From contig BRXU01000034.1 of the NCBI GenBank assembly GCA_030267565.1, positions 203,501 to 267,500 of the forward strand: a DNA stretch of 64,000 nt. Direction: 5' to 3'. Made by a program: the position numbers and the translations under genes. The notes below the pieces were generated by a model. That model was not told the origin of the DNA. It saw only the letters and a list, made by a program, of their open reading frames with translations, and searched no databases. This DNA is from Pleodorina starrii (Eukaryota; Chlorophyta; Chlorophyceae; Chlamydomonadales; Volvocaceae). Positions 1 through 12,000 of the stretch are shown here, piece after piece (the first letter of the stretch is position 1; every line of letters starts with the position of its first letter).

Positions 1-33
1 CCCCAAACTAACCTTCTGGTACCCGCCGCGCAG

Positions 34-3000
34 ACCGCTGTGAGCCAGCTGCAGCGCGCGTACGCCGCGAACCGTTCGGTGATTCTCAACGCGCTGTCCC
101 TGCACTTCGGTCTGGGCGTCGAGCCCGCGGAGGCTGCGGAGGCGGCAGGAGACTCCAGCGGCGGCGGCGGCGGGCTCCACGGCGCGAAGCTGGCCGGCGT
201 CATCGTGGGCAGCGTCGTGGCCACCGCGGCGCTGGCGACGGCGCTGGTGCTGGCGCTGTGGTGGGGTCGGCGCGCGGCGGTTGCGTTGGCGCGGGTGCTG
301 AATCTAGATCTGGACCTGCGGCCGCCGTCGCTGGACGGCGCGTCTTCGGCGGCGCCGGGGTACGGCCCAGACACGACGCTAATGTTGACGGATGTCCAGG
401 TATGTGTACCTGAATGTTGAGACAGTAGGGCTATATGTGTACCTGACGTATTTCCATTGGGCTCCAGAATCCGGGTGAGTAGCGCCAACGGTGTGTGTGT
501 GTACCTATCTGCCTCCCACTCTCCCTACGATGATCCGTCGTCGTCGCTCGTCCTCTGCGCTGCGGTGCGCCCTGCCGCCAGGACTCGACGCGCCTCTGGG
601 AGGCGCTCCCAGCCGTGGTCATGGACGCGTCGCTGTCGCTCCACAACGACGCCTTCCGGCAGCTGCTGCCTCGCTTCCGTGGCTACGAGTGCCACACGGT
701 AAGGGCCGGCGGGCGGCGGGTAGAGCGGAGGTGCGGAAGGTGCAGGGGTGCCGCTGGGCCCCTGTCAGGGCAGCGCGTGGACTTGTGGGAGGCTGCGGAT
801 CGGGGGATGCTGTACCCTGCACCATACTGCACCCTGTACGACACGCAACTACGGCACCTCACTACACCTGTGCCCACTCTTGTCTCTCCCGCGCTCGTTG
901 TGCGCGTCAAACCTTGGGCCGGGCTGCAGGAGGGAGACAGCTTTGTGCTGGCGTTTCACACGGCGGTGGAGGCGGCGGCGTTTGCGCTGGAGATACAGGT
1001 ACCGGGGAGCGGGCACAGCGGGCGCTCGTCGCATGTAGATACGGTCGCGACGTCGTCTTTAGGCGCCGCGCAACGCTGCTGCAGTCTGCGACGCCGGCAG
1101 GCCTTGACACGATGGGGTGTGTGCCTGGCGCCCTCGCGCGCGGCCTCCCCGGTCTGCTTGCGTTGCCTGCGCGACGCAGGATCTTCAACTTGTCGCCATG
1201 GAAGCTCCCGAGGGGATGTGCGGCCCGATGCCGTTCTCACGTCTTTCCAGTGCCGTCATGCAACCTTCTCACCCGCCCCCCTATTCCCCCTGCCTCAACC
1301 TACCAACGACGCATCGCACTCTTGACTTCCCCCCTGCCTCACCTCACCTCACTTCGCCTCGCCTCGCGCGCCTCAGCTTGTGCTCCTGCAGCTCAACTGG
1401 CCGCAAGAGCTGCTGGACCATGAGCTGTGCGCCGTTGTACGGCAGATGCCGCCGTACTCGGACAGCAACGAGGGCGGCGCGGCGGCTGCCTCGGGGCAGG
1501 TCTTGCCGGCCTTTACGTCAACAGACGGCGGCGGTGCCGTCGCTGCAGCCGCCGCCGCCGCCGCGCCCGGCAGCAACGGCGGGCTGGAGGAGGGCCTGGT
1601 GGCGACAGGCGGCAGCAGCGCTCTGGGCTTGAGCTCCACGCGGCCTCCGGAGCACAGCGACCTGGGGTTAGCGATGTCGACAAGCATGGAGCCGTGGGGC
1701 TTGCAGGTGCGGAGCTTCTGGGAGGGTTGAGTGGGCGCGGGGGCCGTTATCCGCACGGGCTGGGGGCCGGCCGCTTTCTCAGGCGGCGCCGACCCCGGTG
1801 GCAGCGTGACCTGGACTGCCGTCCTGTTTGCCTTCCCTGGACTGCAGGCGGTGGATGAGGAGCAGGCCGCCATATTGAATTCGGACGAGCGCCTCATGAA
1901 GAGCCTGTACCGAGCGACGTGAGTGGGGCGCCTTTTTGAGAGGGTGTGGGGGGTAAAAAATGATACCGCAGCGGAGACGGAGACGGCGTGGGGGGTTGCT
2001 GTGGTGGCCCATGGGTCGCCAGCTGTTGCAGGCGCGAGGGAGGGTTGCATGCTACATGAGAAACACGGGGAGTCATGCATCATGCACGAGCCAGGACGTT
2101 CTCCTGCACGAGAGATAAAATGCCCCTCCAGTCCGGTCCAGTCCGGTCCAGTCCAGGCACCAGCAGGAAACCCAGTCCCTGCGGTGCCCCTGCCGACCGC
2201 GCGCGCCCGCCCCGGCCCCCTCTTTTTAGATCCGGCCTGCCTGCACATTCTGGAAATACGGGAACTTCGGCCATTTTGCAAACTTGTGGGTTCCGGCGCT
2301 GTCCCCTGCTGCCTGCCGCCGGTCCGCCGCCGCGACGGCCCCCAGTTCCTCCAGGCGACCCGTGGGTCGGTCCCGCACCTTCTCCACGCTCCAGGGCCTC
2401 CGCGGGCCGCAGGAACACGGCACCTGGACCGCCGGCCTGCGGAGGCCCGCGCGGCAGACCGACGGCATCGGGGCCGCTGGCGGCGGCGCCCGCGGCGGCG
2501 GCGCGCGCGTCAGCGCCAGTGGCGGCGCCAATGCATGGGTGGAGCACCGCTCCCTCAGCGACAGCCGCGCGGAGCTTGACCTACATGGCACGAGCTCCCA
2601 TTCGGGGCTGGTGCTCGACACGGATTCAACCACGGAGCACGGGGAGAGGGACAGCCAGGCCCAGCTGCGGATGGCCCCTCGGGTGCCATTGGCGGGGTTG
2701 GAGGCCGCCGGCTCGCTGCCGCGACCGTTGCAGGCGCAGGGGCTGGGGCTGGGGCTGGGGCAGCGCCAGGGGCTGGAGGGCGGGGTGTCCTTTGCTGGAA
2801 CGCAGCAGTGGCAGCTGCAGCGGCAGCAAGAGCAGCAGGAGCGACGCGCGAGTGAGCACGATGACGCTGCAGCGGTCGCCTTCCTGGGCCGCCACCGCAG
2901 CGGCCGCAGCCTGCAGCTGCCGCCGTGGTTTGGCGCCGGCGGCGGCGGCGGCGGCGGCTTGTCGGCGCCGCTGGCGTCGACCAACGCTTCGTCGCTGTCC

Positions 3001-6000
3001 AGCAGCGCAGCGGCGCCGCCGCCGGAGGTTGGAGAGGAAGCGTCGCTGCGGCTGGGGATGCCGCTGATGCTGCAGCGTCAATCGCACTCGCAGCGTCCGT
3101 CCTCTGGCCGCGGAGCGTCGCAGGATCTGGGCAGCCGGAAGCTGTGGCGCAAGTCAACGGAGGTGTCCGGGGCCGGCAACAGCAACAACCAGCTCCGGGA
3201 CAACTCCCGGTCGCTGCGCCTCATGCGCGCGCGCAACTCGACGCGCTCCGCCGCAGGCACCCCCACGCCGCCCTTCACCGGCCTGCTCGCCACGCTGCGC
3301 GTCTCCGGCGACGGCGACGGCGACGGCGACGCCAGCGGCAGCGGTGGCGGCGGCAGCGCCGCCGTGGCCGGCGTGATGATTGGCGGAGTGGACTTCATGT
3401 TACGCGCCGCGCTTGCGAGTCGTGCGGACAGGTGGGCTTTGAGAGGGCCGTTGTTAAGGTGGGCGCGGCGAGGGCCGTTGTGGGTCTGCACGGCGTGACA
3501 GGCCCACGACCCTTCCCTTCGGCGTGCCGCAGGTGCTCGCCAGCAAACGACGACGACGGTGGCGGCGGCGGCGCCGCCGCCACCGCCGACAGCCGCGACA
3601 GCCTGATGCGCCGCCTGGGCATACGACACTACGTACGGCGCTCGTCCGCGTCGTCGGCCGGCGGCACCCTCGAGACGCCGCTCATCTTCGTGGGAGACCC
3701 GTCGGAGCAGCGCCGGCGCAGCCGCCAGCGTCGGCAGCAGCGGCGCGAAAGCAGCATGCCCGCGTTCGCGGACTTTGGGGAGGAGGAGCTCGACAGCTCC
3801 GGCGGCAGCAGCACCATTGAGGAAAGCCCGCGCAGCAGCGTGCCGCGCGACCCAGTGGGACTCGCCCAGGCGAGCCTGCTCCGCCTGCCGGCGCCGCCGC
3901 CCGCACCGCTGTCTCTGCAAGCATCCGAGCCTCACGGGCGGACCGCAGGCCTTCGCGGGGCCGAGTCTTCGCGGGACGTTGCAGGGGACGTGGACGCGGA
4001 CGTGGGCGTGGGCGGTGGCGGTGAGGTTGTGGATGCCGCGCCGCAGTGGGCGGACGAATCACCCAGGTCGCAGCGTCGTCGCTGCGGCGCATCGGCGGCC
4101 GCGTCGCAGACCGCGGAGGCGCCGCCGCCGCCGCCGCCGCTGTGGCCGTCGCCGCCGCCGTCGCATCACGCGTCGTCGGACGGGCCGCGGCGCCCTCACC
4201 CGCTTGGGTCTTCGCAGGAGCACCCGCAAGCGCTGCGCCAAGGGCCACTGCTGCTGGAGACGGGGCCCAGTACTTCGGAGCTTCTGGATCAGGCGTCTGG
4301 CACCAGCTCGGCCGGTGTCGTGACGGCGTGCTCGCTGATCAATCCCCACATCCTGGAGGCCCCGGCCGAGCCGCCCTTCGCCTCCGTCGCGTCGCTGCAG
4401 GACCCGGGCCGTTCGGACTCGTCATCCGGAAGGCGGCCTGCTGCTGGGCAGGGCTTGCCGGCCCCGGCGCATGGCGGGACAGCGGCGGCGACGGCGGCAA
4501 GCGTTGTCGCACAGCTCGATGAAGGTACCAGCGGTGGCGGCGGCGGCGGCGACCCGACGGACCCCAGCGGCGGCTCCCAAGGTCAGCGAGGCGCTGAGCT
4601 GCTGCGGAAAGCCAGCAGCGAGCTGGATTTGGCTTCTGCTGGCAGTAGCTTTGCCGCCGCCGCAGGCGCCACCTCGCCGCTCTCAACGACGGCCACGGCA
4701 TCGGCGCAGCTGGCGCCGGCCCGTGGGTCCGTGACCGGCGGGTTACCCAGCCGAATGGACATGTCGCGCTGGATGACCGCGTGGCCGTTTGGCGCACTGC
4801 CGTCGGCGGCAGTGGCGGCGGCACCGTCCCCGGAGGACCAGGCGAGGCCGTTGCCGCCGCCCCATTCGCCCGCAGCGGCGGCCTCTGACGGCGCCGGCGC
4901 GACGTCGAACGAACCCGTCGGCGTCACGTTTCCACCAACCTCCGCCGCCGACTTCGGCCGCCAACCGGCGGCGGCCGAAGCAGCTGCTGCCTCCACCGCC
5001 TCGTCGTACGGCAGCGGCGACGGCGACGGCCACATTCTGGGCACCGCTGTGCGACGCACCGCTTCCGACTTCCACGCCGCCGGTCACAGCGACCTGGCTG
5101 CCGTCATCGCCGGCGCTCCCGGCAGCAGCTGGGTCCCCCCCGTGGTTCGGTCCTTACGGCGCGCCGTCGGCCGCAGCGCCTCCGCCGGCGAGATCAGCGT
5201 CGTCGTCGGCGGCTGTGGCGGCGGCGCCGTCAGCTCCGCGGGCCTGACGCCTCTGGGCGGCAACCTCCCTTCCACCGCCCGCGCCACGACCAACCCCAAC
5301 CCGCTGCTGCGCCGGCACCGGCTCGTGACGGAGTACGTGCAGTCACCGCTGAGCCGCCAGGGCGCGACGACGATGCCGGGCTGGGAGGAGCATCTGGCGC
5401 AGCCGGCCGACGCGGCGTACGTGCAGCGGGCCGCGACCGTGATGGGGATGCCGGCGGCCCCAGTGAGAGGCGGCGGCCTGCACCATCACTATCACCGCGA
5501 GCAGCAGTACCTCCACCCGCACCCACAGCGGCGGGAATCTCTCTCGTCGGCCTCCAACCCGCACACGCAGCGGCACCCGCAGCTGCATCGGCGGCAACAG
5601 CTGAGCAGCGACACGCTCACACGCTGGCGCTCCGTGGACCTCGACCTGGCGGCGTCGGCGTACGGCAGCGGCAGCGGCGGCGGGCTACCGGGGCTGCCGC
5701 CGGCGCAGCCGCCGACCGGCGTGGCGCTCAGGGCTGTACAGGAGGCGACCAGCGGGTCGGGGCCCATCCGTGGGTCGGGGCGTGTGTCCCGTGTGTCTGC
5801 GCCTGGCGGCGGCAGCCCGTCCGGGGCTGCCGACCGGCAGCTGGCGCCGGGGCCGACTGGCGCCGCCGCCGCCGCCGCCGCAGCCGCGCACACGCTTGCC
5901 GCTGCCGCCGCCGCTGCGGCTCCGGGGGCGTCGTCGACCGCATCGGGCACGATCCCGCGGCGCAGGCCGCCGCTGCGGTCAGCCACGCCGCCGCCTAGGG

Positions 6001-9000
6001 TGCCCGGCCACAGTCATTCCGCCATGCTGCGCGGCTCGACTTCGGGCTACGGGCCCGGGCCCGCGACTGGCGGCGGGCACGGACTGCACAGTCAGCACAT
6101 CCACAGCCTGGGGTACGGCGGCCACAACGGTCATCCCCGGGAGAGCGCGCGCGTGTGGGGCGGGCTGGAAGCGCTGATGGAGGCTTACACGCAGGCAGTG
6201 AGACGGCGCGGCGCCGCGCCAGGCAGGGCCTCCGCCTTCGGCAGTGGCGCCGGCGGCGCCATCGGCCGGACCCGTGGGTCGGTCTTGTCCTTGTCGTCTG
6301 TGCACTGCGGCGGCGGCGCCGCGGCGGCCGACAGCGGCGTCCTGACGGGCGCAACGGGGGCACTGCTGCTCGACAGCCGCGGACTGCCGGATGGGCGCAG
6401 CTCCGACAGTCGCGGCGTTGCGATGATATCGGACAGTGCCGTACTGCAAGGCATGATTGAGGTGGCGCACGGCTCCAACGGCCACAACAACGGTCATCAT
6501 AACAACCGCGACAGCGCCGCGCTGCTGCCGTACGTGCCGTCGTTTCGCGACGGCGGCCGCGACCGGGACCGCGACCGTGACAGCAATCCCAGCCGGCTGC
6601 TCAGCGTGCTGAGTACGGCACTTCGTAGCAAGAGGATCTCCCGCGGCGGCGCCAGCCTGGGCGCGCTGGTGTCCGTGGGCGAATCGGCGGGCGCCACGGC
6701 GCCGGTTTCCAAGCGCTTCTCCGTGCTCAGCGGCGGGCGCGAGTCGGCGAGCACGGTCCGCGGCAATGCCCTGGCCAGCGGCGGCAGCGGCGGCCCCGCC
6801 ACCTTCATGGAAGCAATGCTACAGCTGGCGACTGGAGCTGCTACAGCACACCAGCTGGCGGGAAACTCACACGGCGGAGGCAGCAGCATCACCGGGCTGC
6901 GGCGAGCGGCGTCGCCGCTGTCGCTGCTGACCGGCGGCGGCGGCGGCAGCAACGGCGGCACAAGCACGCAGCCGCTGCTGCGGCTGGCGGCTGCGGCGGG
7001 CCGGGACAGCGAGGGCTCCGCGGCCGCCGCCGGTCAGCCGTACAGCGGCGCGCTGCCGCCGCCGCCGTCGCAGCAGCAGCAGCCGTTCTCGCAGCCGCAG
7101 CAGCAGCCGCAGGGCGGAAGCATGACCGGCGGCGCCGCCGCCCTGCCAGACGGTGGCTGCCCGCCGGGGGATCCCGTGTCGTACAGTCATGTGGCGTTGC
7201 ACGGCTGCACCGCCGCCAAGTTCACCGTTGGCGCTTACGGCGCGTCGGGTTCGTGGACGCAGATGGCGGCGACGCACGTCAACCGATTTCCGTCGTACCT
7301 TCTCAAGCTGTCTCGTGCCGAGTCATTCGGCACCACCGGCAACGACTCGTCCGACTCGGCCGCGACGCCTGGCACGACGACGGCGACGGCGACTGCGCAC
7401 AGGAACTCGCCCTCCGGCGGTCTGCGGGGGCGCCTTCCGCCGGGCTTTGACGGCGGGCGGGGCAGCAATGGCGGAATGTGGAGTGGAGGCGGACCGCGGC
7501 GACAGCTGTATGACACCAGGAGCGCCAAATCCGTGAACGTAAACTGGCAGCCCCAAGCGGACGCCGGAGGACTCCAAGGAGGCGGCGGCATGCCGTACGG
7601 CGGCGGCAGCGTTGCCGGCGGCAGCGGCAGCGGCTGGCCCTCCGGCAGAGTTAACAGCGGCAAACGCTACGCCGCCGCTGGGTTCCGCATGTCGTACGAT
7701 GCCCACCGCCCATCCGGAGAGCTGCCGCTTCGGGTCGCGGCGCCGGGGCCGTTTGCGCGGCCGTCGGGCCCGCTTGGTACGGCGGCGGTGTACGGCATCA
7801 CGCGTATCGGCAGCGGCGCGGGGCGCGCCGCCGCCGCACTGTCGTACCACAGCGAAGCCCTGCCCGTGATACCACGCGCGCGTGCGGAGCTCGATGGAGC
7901 GGCGGATCAACTTCATACGGTTGAGCACGAGATCCCCGTGCCAATGGCGCTGACCGGGGCGGCAATTTCAACGACCACCATCTCCACGGCGACGGGGTCG
8001 GCAGCGTGTGCAGCCGCTGCCAGATACGGCGTCCCGGCCAGCGCACGGCCCGACGCCGGCCTCGCCGCGGACGTTGATCAGGCGGCGGCGGCGGCGGCGG
8101 AGCACGCCGCCGCGACCGCCGCCGCGGCCGCGATGGCGGCGGTGTCTCGCACGAGTACGGTTGAGCGCGCATCCGCGGCCGCGGCGGCGGCGGCGGCGTC
8201 GCTGAGCGCGGCGTCTTCGGAGCCGCTGTACGCGGGCGCCGCCAGCTCGACGGTCGACGGGCGGCTGGAGGCGAGGCCTCCGCCGCAGCGCTCCTCGCTG
8301 CCGCTGCCGCTGTCGCAGTCGAAGCAGCAGCAGCAGCTGATGCAGGCGAGGCGCAGCTTTGGCAGGGCCAAGGCGGGCGAGGGAGTGGTGGGTCGTGCGG
8401 TGCGGCTGTCGCTGCAGGCGCTTCGAACCATCGGCGCCACAGTGTCACCATCGCCATCGGCGCCAGAGGCCTCGGCTCTGACCTCGGTAACACCGACGGC
8501 GGGGGCCGCGGCGGCGGCGGCGCCGCCGCCGCCGCTGGCGCGCGGTATCTCCTTTGCGCTTGCATCCGCCGCCTCTGGGACCGCTGGCCTCAACAGCAGC
8601 AACAATGACAGCCTTGAAGTGCCGCGCTGGAGCGCCTCCGTCGTGGCGACGCCGCAGGTCTCCTACACGCGGTCCGCAGTCGACGACGGCGCCGCCTCCG
8701 CCTCCGCCGCCGCCGTGACGGCGGTGTCCGTGTCGGTGCGCGCCGCCGGGCCGCAGTCTTCTAGCGGTCGCACCGAGGCGCCTAGCACCGGCCCGGCAGC
8801 GGCCACGATCTATTCCCAGCGGGCGCGAAGCTCTGTGGCGGGGAGCACGTTGGATGGCTACGCGGGGATGCCCAGCGGTGTTCAGGTGAGCTTCCACGCA
8901 TGCGGCGACCACGTAGAACGAGCGTGTATCGCCGGAGACAGGCGCGGCGGGAGAACGGAGAGACGCAGGCGGAGGAGAACAGGACGGATTGATAGCAGGA

Positions 9001-12000
9001 GACGGCAGGGCGGGCGGATAGCAGAGCAGAGCACGGGAAGAGAAGGCCAGGGGCTACCGCAATAAGGGCTACTGTAGAGGAGCTTTCTGGGCATGCCCCT
9101 CCCACGGTACCCTGCGGTATCATTTTTGGGCGGGGCCCCAGCGCGAAGCGCCCAGGGGGGCCCCGCCCTGTAGGATTGCCCATGTCCGTGTCTGGGTTCT
9201 GGGATGGAAGTGATTGGACAAGTGTGGACTTTCGGCCAACGGAAAGTCTGCATAAGTAATAGATTGCATTCTTTATTGCACGGTAAATTTATTATTGGAA
9301 CCCAACCTCGTATGAGTAAAAGCCAGTTTGGCAGTCTCCATGGACCGAGGCCGAGGTCAAACCAACACCTCTCGGCCCATAATTAATTCCAGAAGATTCA
9401 TCGTTCCTTAAGGTGGGATTCTGACATGACGGCGTGAAATGAATCTTCGTTTCGGCAAGCAACCAACTATGTTTGCATTGCGAACATTCTTCCCGCGACC
9501 ACACCACAGCAGCTCTGCTTGCCGGTCCGATCGTCTTGACGCATATTGCTATTACAAAGGTTGCAATGTGCAAACCATGAGGGGCAAAATGCTGGTTGTT
9601 GGACGCCAAGCCGCCGATGCACGCACGATTCATCTGCGGGCCGCCCAACAAGTCCAGTCGGCAACCTAGGGGACTTCTACATTCCCTGTCCTAATGTTTT
9701 CAAGCCTCCTCTACGACGAATACCTCGGTAGCGAAGACTGTGCACTCTCGTCGGCAACTGCACGTCATCATCGCGACCCTCTCAAACAGTTCCGCTGTCC
9801 TTCCATTGGCAAGTCAGCCTGCGTGATGTGTGAATGATACACTGCATGTCTACTGTCAAGTAACTTCAGCCAATGCGCTGGCCGGAAGAGTTGCACAGTG
9901 CCGAGACGGCGCGCGATGCTAAACATGGGGCGGATTGCTGAAAGCTCTGGCTGTCTATCAGCAGGAATGTTGACACTCTCACACTTCACGCCCTCGCCGC
10001 CCTAGCCCTTCAACTCCACCCGTACGGATTGAACGGGGCCCCGCCCTTTTTCCGGCTTCAAGGAAGCCGACACCAACCCCTTGTTTCTTTCCTCCCGCAC
10101 TCCCCCTTGCCTGTCGCCCGGTGACCCCGCAACCCTGAAGATGCAACCCGGACCCCAACGCACCCACGCGCCTCCCCTCTCCAGGACGTGCTGAGCAGCA
10201 ACGTAGAGACACAGGCCGAGGCGGCTCGCGGCTGCAAGTTCAACTCTGAGGATGGCAACCCCCTCCAGCCCGGCGCCCGCGCCAGCGTCAGCGCCAGCGA
10301 CGGCCAGCGAATGGCCACCGCGGAAATTGAGCCAGGCCCGCAGCCGCCCGACAGCAGCGGCGCTGCTGCCCCCGGCGATCTCCCGTCCGCAGGCTCCGCC
10401 TGCGGCTCCTGCGCCGCACTGGCGCTGACCGCGCCCGTGCCGGCACTGGCGGCCGTTCAGCAGGTGTCTGGCTTCGCCAGTGCTGCCAGCAGCGTAAAGG
10501 CCGCGGGCGGCGGCGGCGGGCGCAGCGGCATGCGCCGGCCGGTCAGCCGCAACCCGACGCCTGAGCGTCTGATGGCTGGGCTGACGCGGCGGCTGGACAT
10601 CCTCATCTCTCCGGGGGGCAGCGACATGCCGCAGTGGGACGCAGCGGCCCGCGACGGGCTGCGCAGCCGGCAGGTGGGTGTCTCTCGCTCAAGCCCCCGC
10701 GCATGTGTTATTCTTCAGTATGCGTATGTTATCCTTCAGTATGCGTGTGTTATCCTACAGCATGCGACACGTGTGCCTCTCGGGCTGCGACATGTCACAT
10801 GTGTGCCCCTCGTGATGCCATTTCATGCGCAACATCGCAACATCGCACCATGTCATGTCATGCCGGCGCTGCGCCTCGCAGGCCAGCGGCGCAGCCTCCC
10901 TGGTGGGCCGGCTGGGCGCGGGGGTGGTGCAGCGGATCGCACCGGGCAGCAAGAAGGCTCTGGGGGCGCAGGGGACGCCGCTCGACGGCACGATCTGCTT
11001 CAGGTGAGACGGAGAAGGGACGGGGGATTTGGAGGCCCATGCCGGGATGGCTGGGGGGAGCGGGAAGGAGCCCTTTCTCGTGAGGATGACAGGGCGTGTG
11101 GCCTGGAGGCTGGAGGTTGGTGGTTGGTGGTTGGACCGTTGGGTGGGATGGACGCAAAAGCGACGGGCGGTCTGGCTGCAGGCGGAAGTCGTTGGCACCT
11201 CGTGGGCAAAGCTGCTGCGGCCGTTGCGTGATACGGTGCCCTAAGAGCTTCATCGACGCGCTTGCTCAGCTGCTGTCATTCATGCCAGGATCGCCGCTGC
11301 TGCGGCCGCTGCTGCCGCCGACGCTGGTGTTCGAATCCTGCCGTGATGGTGCCGCCTAGCACCGCCTAGCACCGCCACCGCTGCTCCTCCTCCCGCCGCC
11401 GCTGCTCCTCCTCCTCCTCCGCCACCGCAGGGGTTTCCGCGTGCGGTGCGGCATGCACTCGGGGCTGGAGGAGGGCCGCGACGTGTACTGGACCAAGATG
11501 GGCGGCCGCCGCGCCTACAGCGGCCCCGCCATGGCGCTCGCCAAGGCCGTGTCCGACCTGATCCCGGGCGGCATGGTGCTGCTGACGGCCGCCGCCTTCG
11601 ACCGCCTGCAGCCCTGGCCCAACGCGGAGGCGCTCCCCGGCGCCATCGTATGGCTTCGTGGCCGCTTCCGAGTCGGCCTGGGCGAGGCGAGCAGCGGCGT
11701 GGCGCCCGCGGCGGAGGTGGACCTGTACCAGCTGCTGTCGCCGCAGCTGCTGGCCAGACAGCCGGCGCTCGAGCGGCGGCCGTGGAGGGGCGCGGATCAG
11801 GTGAGCGTGTTCGTGTGGGGGCGGCGTGCGGGAGTGAAACAAACAAAAAGGAGCGCGTATGGGCTGGAGCCCCACGGGGCGATTCCCCAGCGATGCGCCC
11901 TCTCCGGACAGCGCAGGTCAGGACGATGGATGGGTGCCCCGACTCCTGCAGCCTGCCTACTCCCCGCTCCATGTCCTCCTCCGTCTCCGTCTCCGTCTCC

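Noticed and set aside
4060..8600. Long antisense frames opposite the giant cyclase exon
   Set aside because: They are Ala/Arg/Pro-rich shadows of GGC/GCC codon repeats, with no motifs.
2925..9065. The 2,046-codon open frame as a stand-alone gene
   Set aside because: Its first 600 bases overlap another coding frame of the same gene, and its ends coincide with good splice sites that join cyclase halves.
11325..11345. GTTCGAATCC, like a tRNA T-loop
   Set aside because: No acceptor stem, anticodon arm or D arm fits around it; it lies in a cyclase intron.
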